In this document: piece after piece, positions 22,551-29,988 of the stretch | Position numbering within the stretch: position 1 is the first letter of the stretch | Layout: each line of letters starts with the position of its first letter | Source of the DNA: Faecalibacterium sp. CAG:1138 | GTDB lineage: Bacteria; Bacillota; Clostridia; Christensenellales; CAG-917 | NCBI GenBank assembly: GCA_000434675.1 | Contig: HF988640.1 | Location: 165,502-196,486, forward strand | Reading direction: 5' to 3' | Length of the DNA stretch: 30,985 nucleotides | Made by a program: the position numbers and the translations under genes | The notes under the pieces: model-generated | The model's input: the letters and a program-made list of their open reading frames with translations, nothing else | Database searches by the model: none | What the model was told of the DNA's origin: nothing

Positions 22551-22580
22551 CCGCCGAACGTTCGGCGGGTTTTCTTTTTT
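22551..22580 (+). terminator. Terminator closing the SPFH/zinc-ribbon/DUF1858 operon
   Basis: A perfect palindrome, CCGCCGAACGTTCGGCGG (22551-22568), is followed by a T-rich tail (about 22570-22580) and begins 8 bases after the stop codon. The long perfect stem and T run make this a confident intrinsic terminator. Confidence 0.92.
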
Positions 22581-22633
22581 AAGGAAGGTTTTCGGCTTTG
22601 CATAATTAGGCAAAAGGGCGGCAAAATAAGGGT

Positions 22634-23782
22634 ATGAACAAAAAGATTGTGAAATACATCGTGCTTGCCGCCGCATGCCTTGCCGTGGCCGTGAATTTTG
22701 CGGGGGCGGTCGGAGTTCTGAAAACCGTTCTGTCGGCATTCAAAACGCTTCTTATCGGCGTTTTTTTTGCTCTTGCCTTGAAGGGAGCGGTTGATTTTTT
22801 CCAAAAGAAGATATACAAAAACAAAAAATATGCGGGCATTTTTGCAATAATCACCGTGTACGTTTTGTTCGCGGGAGTGGTGGCGGGCATCGCTTTCGTG
22901 CTGGTGCCGCCGCTTGTCGAAAGCGTCAAATCGGTGGGCAAAAACTTGCCGAGCTACGTTGAAACTGCCAAAAAGTTTGTTATGGATTTGCTGCAAAAAT
23001 ACGGCGTTTCCGAAGAAAAAGCAGCTTCGCTTCTGGACGGCTTGCTTAAAAAAGGAGGGGAGTTTTTGTCCGGATTTATGGAGAACATCTCCGCCGTGGC
23101 CGAGCGCATTATACGCTTTATCTCAAGCGCCGTGGACGTGTTTTTCAGCATAGTCATATCCGTCTATATTCTGTCGGAGCGCAAAATGCTCGGAAACTCG
23201 CTTAAGAGGTTTATACGGTCGATTTTGCCTGTTAAAGTGTCTGATTGGTTGTTAAGGTTCTGTTCGGTGTTCGGAAAAGTGTTTTCCAGATTTATGACCG
23301 GGCAGGCGCTGGAAGCCTTCGTTCTGGGCGGAATGTGCTTTTTGGGAATGCTCGTTTTCAAGCTGCCGTATGCGCCTGTGGTGTCCGTTGTGATAGGCTT
23401 CAGCAACCTGATTCCGATACTCGGCGCTTACGTCGGAACCACGTTCGGATTTTTGCTGATACTTATGGTAAGTCCGAAAAAAGCTTTCATATTCGTGGCG
23501 TTCGAGATACTTTTGCAACAGGTCGAAAACAATCTGACATACCCGAAGGTGGTGGGAAAGACGTTGGAGCTTTCGGGCTTCTGGACTATAACGGCAGTGC
23601 TTGTCGGCGGCGCGCTGTTCGGTTTTTGGGGAGTTATGCTTGCGGCGCCGACGATGGCAGTCATCTACAAAATGATCGAATACAGATTGGGGCAAAACCC
23701 GAATCCGGAGGCACTTATGCCGAAACTATCCGAGCCGACAAAGGAGACAGGCGCAGACGGCGCCCAAAAGACTGCAAAATAG
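22634..23782 (+). CDS. AI-2E family transporter (PerM/YdbI-type permease)
   Basis: The 382-residue product is a polytopic membrane protein of the AI-2E exporter (formerly UPF0118) family. Two N-terminal hydrophobic segments are followed by a third near residues 70-97, a soluble helical region (about 98-160), and then membrane helices that include VFFSIVISVYILSERK, the family landmark VVIGFSNLIPILGAYVGT, the conserved QQVENNLTYPKVVGKTLEL, and the final GGALFGFWGVMLAAP. Family members have been linked to AI-2 export, Na+/H+ exchange or general efflux, so the substrate cannot be assigned. A weak ribosome site (AAGGG) lies very close to the ATG, with GGGCGG farther upstream. The last 57 bases overlap the convergent spmB gene, and no terminator separates the two. 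Confidence 0.92.
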   Translation: MNKKIVKYIVLAAACLAVAVNFAGAVGVLKTVLSAFKTLLIGVFFALALKGAVDFFQKKIYKNKKYAGIFAIITVYVLFAGVVAGIAFVLVPPLVESVKSVGKNLPSYVETAKKFVMDLLQKYGVSEEKAASLLDGLLKKGGEFLSGFMENISAVAERIIRFISSAVDVFFSIVISVYILSERKMLGNSLKRFIRSILPVKVSDWLLRFCSVFGKVFSRFMTGQALEAFVLGGMCFLGMLVFKLPYAPVVSVVIGFSNLIPILGAYVGTTFGFLLILMVSPKKAFIFVAFEILLQQVENNLTYPKVVGKTLELSGFWTITAVLVGGALFGFWGVMLAAPTMAVIYKMIEYRLGQNPNPEALMPKLSEPTKETGADGAQKTAK

Positions 23783-24229
23783 GCTTATGGCTATGGCGCC
23801 CCTCAGTTTTTTGACACCCGTGCCCGAAAAATAGACGGCGGCGACGTAGAGTATCGTTTCCGAACTGCCCATGATTACGGCGGCGCACTTCGCTTCGAAG
23901 CTGTTGCCGCCGCATTTTTTCAGTAAGGTTTCGAAATAGGCGAGTGTGCCGCTTCCCGAAAACGGTCGCAAAAGAAGAAGCTCGGCCATAGAAGGGGGGA
24001 TTCCCACGGCCGAAAGCGGCTTTTCGAGCGCGGCGGTGAGCATTTCCGAGAGGCCGCTTTCCCTAAAAAGCGCAATCATGATAAGCACGCTCGACACGAA
24101 CGGAAAAACGACGTAGGCAAGCTTTAGCGCCTTTTTGCCGCCTTCGACGAACGAGTCGTAGACGTTAACTTTTTTTGCGGCGGAATATATAAGCACGACG
24201 GCCACGAATGCCGGAAGAAGATAACTCAT
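23726..24229 (-). CDS. spmB: Spore maturation protein B
   Basis: The 167-residue membrane protein matches SpmB: an N-terminal membrane helix, YDSFVEGGKKALKLA, the hydrophobic FPFVSSVLIMIALFRESG, and the family landmarks LLLLRPFSGSGTLAYFETLL and GSSETILYVAAVYF. SpmA and SpmB contain nucleoside-recognition (gate) domain folds and are needed for normal dehydration of the spore core in Bacillus. The start codon overlaps the spmA stop as ATGA, with no separate ribosome site, so translation is coupled. The 3' end runs 57 bases into the AI-2E gene on the other strand. Length is close to that of other SpmB proteins. The gene marks the host as belonging to a sporulating lineage, though it does not prove that sporulation occurs. 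Confidence 0.93.
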   Translation of the reverse strand: MSYLLPAFVAVVLIYSAAKKVNVYDSFVEGGKKALKLAYVVFPFVSSVLIMIALFRESGLSEMLTAALEKPLSAVGIPPSMAELLLLRPFSGSGTLAYFETLLKKCGGNSFEAKCAAVIMGSSETILYVAAVYFSGTGVKKLRGAIAISLFCSLLGAVCACLLCRLG

Positions 24230-24777
24230 TTTTTATACAGCGCTTTGACCAGAATTATGCCCGTAACGGTGGAAACGGCGGTGGAAATAAGAGTAGGCAG
24301 GATTATAGACGACGGATTCGTCGCTCCGTTAGAAGCGAGAAGCGACATAACGGTTGCGGGGATAAGCTGAATGGATGTTGCGTTGACGACGACCAGCATA
24401 ATCATGTTTTTCGTCGCCACGCCGGAGCCGTTGTCCATAAGCGAAATCGCCTTTATGCCGGCAGGCGTAGCGGCTCCTCCCAGCCCCAGCATGTTCGACG
24501 CCAGATTTACGGTGATATATTTTTTGGTTTCGTCCGATTCGCCCTTGAAAAGGGCGTTTGTCAAAGGGCGGCACAGCTTGGTCATTTTTGCGTTAAGGCC
24601 CGCGCGGTCCATCATTTCGAGGACGCTCATCCACACCGCGTAAACCGCCACCAGCTTTACAGAGAGCGTTACGGCGTCGGTCGCTCCCGACAGCATTATC
24701 CCGACGAAATTCTCCGGATTTATCACCGCTACGGCCACGGTTGCTATAAGCACGGTTATCAAAAATATGACGTTCAC
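24226..24777 (-). CDS. spmA: Spore maturation protein A
   Basis: The 183-residue product begins at a GTG (24777) three bases after AGGTGA, giving MNVIFLITVLIATVAVAVINP. The family landmarks KLVAVYAVWMSVLEMMDRAG, VNLASNMLGLGGAATPAGIKA and NATSIQLIPATVMSLLAS identify SpmA. It has several membrane segments and a nucleoside-recognition (gate) domain. With spmB it forms a two-gene unit transcribed leftward, divergently from metG. In Bacillus the pair is linked to the cortex-modifying dacB operon, but no dacB is in this window. No convincing sporulation-sigma-factor promoter was recognised upstream. Confidence 0.93.
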   Translation of the reverse strand: MNVIFLITVLIATVAVAVINPENFVGIMLSGATDAVTLSVKLVAVYAVWMSVLEMMDRAGLNAKMTKLCRPLTNALFKGESDETKKYITVNLASNMLGLGGAATPAGIKAISLMDNGSGVATKNMIMLVVVNATSIQLIPATVMSLLASNGATNPSSIILPTLISTAVSTVTGIILVKALYKK

Positions 24778-24829
24778 GACTTCACCTCGGGCTATTTTAT
24801 TCGGCGTTTTTCAAAATAATAACTTTTTT

Positions 24830-24859
24830 TGTTTACATTTCGGGCGAAGTAGTGTAAAC
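24830..24859 (-). promoter_or_regulatory. Possible promoter for spmAB
   Basis: On the minus strand TTTACA (24859-24854) and TAAACA (24835-24830) are spaced by 18 bases. It lies about 50 bases upstream of the spmA ribosome site and overlaps the metG promoter on the other strand almost exactly. The match is moderate, and a sporulation-specific promoter not recognised here remains possible. Confidence 0.3.
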
Positions 24860-24860
24860 T
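24832..24860 (+). promoter_or_regulatory. Probable promoter of the metG operon
   Basis: TTTACA (24832-24837) and TAAACT (24855-24860) are spaced by 17 bases, with the metG ribosome site (GGAG, 24887-24890) following. No T-box leader fits in the short distance between the promoter and the start codon. Confidence 0.55.
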
Positions 24861-24864
24861 ACTT
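24847..24864. promoter_or_regulatory. Perfect inverted repeat over the metG -10 box (possible operator)
   Basis: AAGTAGT (24847-24853) and ACTACTT (24858-24864) are perfect reverse complements separated by GTAA. The repeat covers the -10 box of the predicted metG promoter and the -35 box of the predicted leftward promoter. A dimeric repressor bound here would block both. No matching regulator gene is in the window. Confidence 0.5.
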
Positions 24865-24898
24865 ATGATTTGTAAGTACTTATTAAGGAGACGTTTGT

Positions 24899-26848
24899 AT
24901 GACCCGTAAACCGAAATATTATATCACCACGGCCATTGCCTACACTTCGGGCAAGCCGCATATCGGGAACACCTACGAAATTATTCTCACCGACAGTATA
25001 GCCCGCTTCAAGCGCAAGCAGGGCTACGACGTGTTTTTCCAGACCGGAACCGACGAACACGGCGAAAAAATCGAGCTTAAATCCGCCGCGGCCGGCAAAA
25101 CTCCGAAGGAGTTTGTCGACGGTGTCGCCGGCGAGATTAAGAGCATCTGGGATCTGATGAACGTGTCTTACGACAAATTCGTTCGCACGACCGACGATTA
25201 TCACGAGAAACAGGTGCAAAAAATATTCAGAAAAATGTACGACAAGGGCGACATTTACAAGGGAAGCTACAAGGGGCTTTATTGCACGCCTTGCGAGTCC
25301 TTCTGGACGGAAAGTCAGCTTGTGAACGGCAAATGCCCTGACTGCGGCAGAGAAGTCAAGCCGGCGGAAGAAGAGGCTTATTTCTTCAAAATGAGCAAAT
25401 ACGCCGACCGCCTGCAAAAGTTTTTGGACGACAATCCGGAGTTTATTTCGCCTGTTTCCAGAAAGAACGAAATGGTGAACAACTTCCTCAAGCCCGGTCT
25501 TCAGGACCTTTGCGTAACCAGAACCTCCTTCAAGTGGGGTATTCCGGTGGATTTCGATCCTAAACACGTCGTTTACGTATGGCTGGACGCTCTCGCAAAC
25601 TACATAACGGGCATCGGCTACGACGCCGAGGGCAACAGCTCCGAGCAGTTTGAAAGGCTGTGGCCTGCCGACCTTCACGTTATCGGAAAAGATATCGTCA
25701 GGTTTCACACGCTTTACTGGCCGATCTTTTTGATGAGTCTGGATCTGCCGCTGCCAAAGCGCATTTTCGGCCACCCGTGGCTGTTGCAGGACGGCGGAAA
25801 AATGAGCAAATCCAAAGGTAACGTCATTTATGCCGACGATATGGCGGAGATTTTCGGCGTGGACGCCGTGAGATACTACGTTCTTTCCGAAATGCCGTTC
25901 GACAACGACGGCGTCATCGGCTGGGGGCTGGTTACCGACAAGATCAATTCCGACCTTGCCAACGTCTTCGGCAACCTCGTAAACAGAACCGTCGCCATGA
26001 GCAACAAATACTTTGGCGGCGTGGTCGAGAACAAGCACGTTTGCGCGGACGTTGACGACGACCTCAAACAAACCGTCGTTTCCGCATACAAAAAAGTTGC
26101 GGCAAAGATGGACGAATTCAAAACCGCCGACGCTTTGGACGAGGTGTTAAAAGTGTTCAGAAGGGCGAACAAATATATCGACGAAACCACTCCGTGGGCC
26201 CTCGCGAAAGATCCTACAAACGCAGACAGGCTGAAAACCGTGCTCTACAACCTGACCGAAACCATAGTTATCGGTGCAAGCTTGTTGGCGCCGTTTATGC
26301 CTGAAAAAGCCGAAAAGGCAGCGGAACTCGTGGGCGCAAAACTGCGTGATTTCGACAGCGTTGAAGAATTCGGCCTTACGAAAGACGGCACCAAGGTTTC
26401 GGACAAACCGGAATTTTTGTTCTCGAGACTTGACGCGGACGAAGTGATGGAAAAAGTGGAAGTTGTCCAGCAGAAATACTCCGTCGAGCCTAAAGAGGAA
26501 TACGTCGAAGTGCCGAAGGCCGACGAAATAACCATCGACGATTTTGCCAAAATACAACTGTCGGTCGGCAAGGTTCTTACCGCCGAAAAAGTCGAAAAGG
26601 CAGATAAACTGCTCAAAATGACGGTTAAAGTGGGACAAACGGACAGAACCATCGTTTCCGGCATTGCAAAATGGTATAAGCCTGAAGAAATGGTCGGCAA
26701 AGAAGTTGTGGTGGTTTCCAACCTTAAGCCTGCAAAACTCAGGGGCATAATGTCGGAAGGCATGATTCTTTGCGCAGACGACGGCAAAGGAAATTTGTGC
26801 GTGGTAAGCCCGGAAAAAACAATGCTTTCGGGAAGCGAAGTAAGATGA
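24899..26848 (+). CDS. metG: Methionyl-tRNA synthetase with C-terminal tRNA-binding domain
   Basis: This enzyme charges tRNA-Met with methionine in the cytoplasm. The 649-residue product has the class I signatures HIGN (residues 21-24) and KMSKS (301-305). A CxxC zinc knuckle pair sits at Cys 129/132 and 146/149 in the connective domain. The anticodon-binding helical domain follows. The last about 110 residues (from about 540, IDDFAKIQLSVGKVLTAEKV) form a Trbp111/EMAP-like tRNA-binding domain ending in LKPAKLRGIMSEGMILCA. This is the usual arrangement of Firmicutes MetRS. The ATG is 8 bases after GGAG. It is the first gene of a four-gene unit with ATGA overlaps. Confidence 0.97.
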   Translation: MTRKPKYYITTAIAYTSGKPHIGNTYEIILTDSIARFKRKQGYDVFFQTGTDEHGEKIELKSAAAGKTPKEFVDGVAGEIKSIWDLMNVSYDKFVRTTDDYHEKQVQKIFRKMYDKGDIYKGSYKGLYCTPCESFWTESQLVNGKCPDCGREVKPAEEEAYFFKMSKYADRLQKFLDDNPEFISPVSRKNEMVNNFLKPGLQDLCVTRTSFKWGIPVDFDPKHVVYVWLDALANYITGIGYDAEGNSSEQFERLWPADLHVIGKDIVRFHTLYWPIFLMSLDLPLPKRIFGHPWLLQDGGKMSKSKGNVIYADDMAEIFGVDAVRYYVLSEMPFDNDGVIGWGLVTDKINSDLANVFGNLVNRTVAMSNKYFGGVVENKHVCADVDDDLKQTVVSAYKKVAAKMDEFKTADALDEVLKVFRRANKYIDETTPWALAKDPTNADRLKTVLYNLTETIVIGASLLAPFMPEKAEKAAELVGAKLRDFDSVEEFGLTKDGTKVSDKPEFLFSRLDADEVMEKVEVVQQKYSVEPKEEYVEVPKADEITIDDFAKIQLSVGKVLTAEKVEKADKLLKMTVKVGQTDRTIVSGIAKWYKPEEMVGKEVVVVSNLKPAKLRGIMSEGMILCADDGKGNLCVVSPEKTMLSGSEVR

Positions 26849-27627
26849 TGCTCGTCGATTCGCATTGTCATCTTGACGACGAAAGGCTGTACGGACAGGC
26901 AGACGAAATCGTGGCGTCGCTTGCCTCAGACGGCATCGGACGGGTTATAGACGCAGGGAGCGACCTAGTAAGCTCCGAGCGCGCCGTCTTTCTTGCCGAA
27001 AGGTTTTTTGAGGTTTACGCGCTTGTCGGAGTGCATCCGCACGAGGCGGAAAAGGCGACGGACGGCGATTTTTTGAAAATCGAAAATCTTGCCAAAAACA
27101 AACAAAAAGTCGTGGGCATAGGCGAAATAGGCCTTGACTATTTTTACGATCTGTCCCCGAGAAGCGTTCAGGCGGAAGCTTTCGTCAAGCAGCTGGAAAT
27201 TGCCGACGGATTGAAATTGCCGGTGGCCATTCACCTTAGGGACGCCTACGGCGACATGCTGGAGCTTGTCAGACAAAACGCCGACAAAATCAAACACGGA
27301 TTTTTGCTTCATTGCTACAGCGGAAGTCCGGAAACGGCAAAGGAATTTATGAGAGCGGTGGACGCGTCGTTTGCGTTCGGCGGAACTCTCACTTTCAAAA
27401 ACAACGTCCGCGCGGTGGAAACGGTCAGAATGTTGCCGGAAGATAAGCTTCTTCTGGAAACGGACAGTCCGTATCTTGCGCCCGTGCCGATGAGGGGAAA
27501 AACGAACCTTCCGAACTACGTAAGATACGTCGCCGCAGAAATGGCGAAGGTCAGGGGCGTGTCCGTGGAAGAAATAGCAAACGTAACGACGAAGAACGCC
27601 TACGGGTTGTTTTCGAGGTTGAAATGA
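26845..27627 (+). CDS. tatD: TatD family metal-dependent hydrolase
   Basis: The 260-residue product is a TatD/YabD-type TIM-barrel metallohydrolase, a family with DNase or exonuclease activity in several bacteria. All expected metal ligands are visible: His 7 and His 9 (DSHCHLD), Glu 94 (GEIGLDY), His 130 (AIHLRDA), His 156 (HCYSG) and Asp 207 (ETDSPYLAP). I chose ATG 26845, which overlaps the metG stop as ATGA. ATG 26848 directly after it is equally possible. An in-frame start further upstream at 26770 would add a basic tail inside metG and is rejected. Position after metG is typical of Firmicutes. Confidence 0.95.
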   Translation: MMLVDSHCHLDDERLYGQADEIVASLASDGIGRVIDAGSDLVSSERAVFLAERFFEVYALVGVHPHEAEKATDGDFLKIENLAKNKQKVVGIGEIGLDYFYDLSPRSVQAEAFVKQLEIADGLKLPVAIHLRDAYGDMLELVRQNADKIKHGFLLHCYSGSPETAKEFMRAVDASFAFGGTLTFKNNVRAVETVRMLPEDKLLLETDSPYLAPVPMRGKTNLPNYVRYVAAEMAKVRGVSVEEIANVTTKNAYGLFSRLK

Positions 27628-28217
27628 AGAATAACACCATTGTCTATGACATAGACGACAAAACTTATATAAACCTTACAAACGAGTGCAGCAACAACTG
27701 CACCTTTTGTTTGAGGAGAAATCACGACGGAATTGAGAACTATTATCTTTGGCTCGCAAAAAAACCGACGGCAAAAGAGGTTGTTTCAGAGCTTGAAAAA
27801 CGGAAAGTCGAAAAAGCGGTTTTCTGCGGTTTCGGCGAGCCGCTGTATGCGTTGGACGTTCTTCTCGAAGTGGCGAAATACCTGAAGAAAATAGGCGCGT
27901 CCGTCCGCGTGAACACCAACGGCCAGGCAAAGCTTATCGCAGGTAGCGGCGTGGCGAAAAAGATGAAAGGCCTTGTGGACGTTGTCAGCGTCAGCCTCAA
28001 CGCCTCTACGGCCGAAAAATATCAAAACCTATGCCATTCGATATTCGGAGAGCAAGGATTTTACGCCCTTCTGGATTTTGCGAAAGAATTGAAGGAAGAG
28101 GGCATAAAGGTGGTTTTCAGCGTGGTTGACACCATCGGCGCAGAGGAAATCGAAGCCTGCCGCAAGGTGGCCGAAAGCGTGGGCGCCGAGTTCAGGATGA
28201 GGACGTATATAGAATGA
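27624..28217 (+). CDS. TatD-linked radical SAM protein
   Basis: The 197-residue product has the radical SAM cluster motif CxxxCxxC at Cys 22, 26 and 29 (NECSNNCTFCLRR) and a GFGEPL segment that corresponds to the SAM-binding GGE-type motif. It resembles the small radical SAM family named for linkage to TatD (TIGR04038-type). It overlaps tatD and rsmA by four bases on each side. The barrel is short and no C-terminal auxiliary cluster domain is present, so the substrate may be a nucleic acid or a small partner, but this is unknown. The conserved operon position between tatD and rsmA suggests a link to RNA or DNA processing. The family call is strong and the reaction unassigned. Confidence 0.9.
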   Translation: MKNNTIVYDIDDKTYINLTNECSNNCTFCLRRNHDGIENYYLWLAKKPTAKEVVSELEKRKVEKAVFCGFGEPLYALDVLLEVAKYLKKIGASVRVNTNGQAKLIAGSGVAKKMKGLVDVVSVSLNASTAEKYQNLCHSIFGEQGFYALLDFAKELKEEGIKVVFSVVDTIGAEEIEACRKVAESVGAEFRMRTYIE

Positions 28218-29053
28218 GAGAGCTCAAGGAAATTTTGAAAGAAAAGTCCTTCCGCTTCAACAAAAATCTGGGGCAGAACTTTTTGACGGACACCAACCTA
28301 TTGAGGGCCATAGTGTCCGACAGCGGCCTCGAGGAGGGCGAAACGGTTGTCGAAATAGGGACCGGAGCGGGCACTCTTACCCGCGCTCTTGCCGAGAAAG
28401 CGGGGAAGGTTATAAGCTTCGAGGTTGACGAAAACCTGAAACCCGTCTTGGAAGAAACTTTGTCGGGGCTGGACAACGTCGAGGTGATTTTCGGCGACGT
28501 TCTGAAAATGTCCGACAAAGAAATCGCCGCGATAACCGGCGGCGAATTTCGCGTGGTGGCGAACATACCGTACTATATAACCACGGGGCTTATCATGCGG
28601 TTTGTGGAAAGCGGACTTCCGGTCAAAAGCATCACGGTTATGATTCAAAAAGAAGTGGCGGAAAGGCTGGTGGCAAAAGAGAACACCGGCGACTACGGCG
28701 CGATAACCATGAGCGTCAGAATGCGCGGCGACGCCGTGATAACCCGAAAAGTTTCCCGCACGATGTTCTATCCCGCGCCTAACGTCGACAGCGCGGTGGT
28801 GAGAATAGACATAGATCCGCACAAGTTTGAAAACGAGGACAAAGAGCTGTGCTTAAAGCTTGTAAAAGCGGCCTTCGGAATGAGAAGAAAAACCTTCAAC
28901 AACAATCTTTCGGCGTCGTTTTTCATCTCCAAAGAAACCGCGGCAAGAGTCATTTCGGAAGCGGGATTTGAGCCGATGATAAGAGGCGAGGCCTTCAGCG
29001 TGGAAGACATCGTGAAAATATCGAGAGTGCTGAAAAAGCACTTAAACAATTAA
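28214..29053 (+). CDS. rsmA: 16S rRNA dimethyladenosine transferase
   Basis: RsmA (KsgA) dimethylates two adjacent adenosines in helix 45 of 16S rRNA during 30S maturation. The 279-residue product has the N-terminal NKNLGQNFLTD landmark (16-26), SAM-binding motif I around Glu 47 (VVEIGTGAGTLTRAL), the GDVLK acidic loop and the catalytic NIPYY at 117-121. The C-terminal helical domain (RRKTFNNNLS) is complete. Length is usual for the family. The start overlaps the radical SAM stop as ATGA. It is the last gene of the metG operon and is followed by a terminator. Confidence 0.97.
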   Translation: MRELKEILKEKSFRFNKNLGQNFLTDTNLLRAIVSDSGLEEGETVVEIGTGAGTLTRALAEKAGKVISFEVDENLKPVLEETLSGLDNVEVIFGDVLKMSDKEIAAITGGEFRVVANIPYYITTGLIMRFVESGLPVKSITVMIQKEVAERLVAKENTGDYGAITMSVRMRGDAVITRKVSRTMFYPAPNVDSAVVRIDIDPHKFENEDKELCLKLVKAAFGMRRKTFNNNLSASFFISKETAARVISEAGFEPMIRGEAFSVEDIVKISRVLKKHLNN

Positions 29054-29068
29054 AAATAGTCAAAAAAA

Positions 29069-29097
29069 CCGTCGTTTACGTTGAAACGGCGGTTTTT
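29069..29097. terminator. Bidirectional terminator between rsmA and the leftward unit
   Basis: CCGTCGTTT (29069-29077) pairs with AAACGGCGG (29084-29092) around a six-base loop, with one G-U pair. A T run follows at 29093-29097 and an A run precedes it at 29062-29068, so the hairpin can end transcripts from both sides. Confidence 0.9.
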
Positions 29098-29114
29098 GTT
29101 TGTGCATAAAATAA

Positions 29115-29909
29115 TTATTTCAAAACGGTTTTTCCGGTGCTTGCGTCCTGATAAATCATCCACCAGCCGCGGCCGAATTTTTGAGAAAGATCCGCCGGCA
29201 CCCAGCTGCAGATGTCTGCAATCTCTACGGGCGGCTTGACGTCGTAGGTGCCGGCAACTCCGTAGCAGACGAATTCGGGTTCGTCCAGATTGTAGGTTAT
29301 GCCGATGACGTAAAAGCTGTTTTTCGTGTCCACTCGGATCCATTTGCTGTTGGGGATAACGCTTTCCGGTTCGTTGTCTTCCGGGTAGCAGACGAACATT
29401 TCGTCCAGCTGCGGTTTTATGGAAGCGTAAAAGTTTTCGCCGGAAAATCCCGGCGCTTCGGAAAACGGCCTGACCTCGGGTTTTTCTTCATCAAGAGTTT
29501 TTGCTTCGCTATCTTCGTCCGAAAGCACTTTTGCGCCTTGAACTTGGCGAGCAGGCTCGTTTTCGGCCTTTTTTTGCGGCTCCCGCCTGTCCTGTTTTTT
29601 CTTTTCGTCCAAAAGAGAGAAGCATCTTATGGTGTCGCCGCTTGCGCTTCCGTAGTAGAGCGGTTTGTCAGCCGCGGCAATAAGGCACAACGCTTTTTCG
29701 GCGTCTATGGAGCCTGCGTCCAGAAGATTTCTGCCGGGACTTATTTCAAAAGAAAGCAACCTGTCGCCTTTTACGAAAAGCGTTGCCTTGCCCGAAAATT
29801 CGGGAGCAGTCAGATCTATCATGACGCTTTTCGGATTTTTGGTGAATTTGACGGCCAGCGGAGCGGCCTTTTGCGACACCGGCCGCATAAATATGATTTT
29901 CCTGTTCAT
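29115..29909 (-). CDS. Unrecognised two-domain protein, 264 residues
   Basis: The ATG at 29909 is supported by GGAGG placed 6 bases upstream. A longer frame reaching 30047 would run through a terminator and overlap ispDF, so it is rejected. Residues 1 to about 100 form a beta-rich domain (MIDLTAPEFSGKATLFVKG... PLYYGSASGDTIRCF). Residues about 100-150 are a charged, probably disordered linker rich in Lys, Glu, Asp and Gln. Residues about 155-264 form a second domain with KWIRVDTKNSFYVIGITY, EFVCYGVAGTYDVKPP and WWMIYQDASTG. The C-terminal part resembles conserved hypothetical proteins I associate with Clostridia, but I cannot name a family. No signal peptide or membrane segment is visible, so it is probably cytoplasmic. 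Confidence 0.85.
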   Translation of the reverse strand: MNRKIIFMRPVSQKAAPLAVKFTKNPKSVMIDLTAPEFSGKATLFVKGDRLLSFEISPGRNLLDAGSIDAEKALCLIAAADKPLYYGSASGDTIRCFSLLDEKKKQDRREPQKKAENEPARQVQGAKVLSDEDSEAKTLDEEKPEVRPFSEAPGFSGENFYASIKPQLDEMFVCYPEDNEPESVIPNSKWIRVDTKNSFYVIGITYNLDEPEFVCYGVAGTYDVKPPVEIADICSWVPADLSQKFGRGWWMIYQDASTGKTVLK

Positions 29910-29955
29910 TTTTTGCCTCCGCAATAACGTATGCAAAAAATCTTTTAGGTATGCC

Positions 29956-29983
29956 AAAAAAAACCGCGACCGTATGGCCGCGG
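29956..29983 (-). terminator. Terminator after ispDF
   Basis: On the minus strand CCGCGGCC pairs with GGTCGCGG around a four-base loop (29983-29964), with one G-U pair, followed by eight T residues (29963-29956). It sits 5 bases after the ispDF stop and separates it from the 264-residue protein gene. Confidence 0.9.
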
Positions 29984-29988
29984 AAACG

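Noticed and set aside
24777..24898. T-box riboswitch for metG
   Set aside because: The distance from the predicted start of transcription to the start codon is only about 30 bases, far too short for a T-box leader.
26770..26844. Upstream extension of TatD
   Set aside because: It would add a basic tail lying inside metG. The ATGA overlap at 26845 matches the other junctions in the operon and gives the usual TatD N-terminus.
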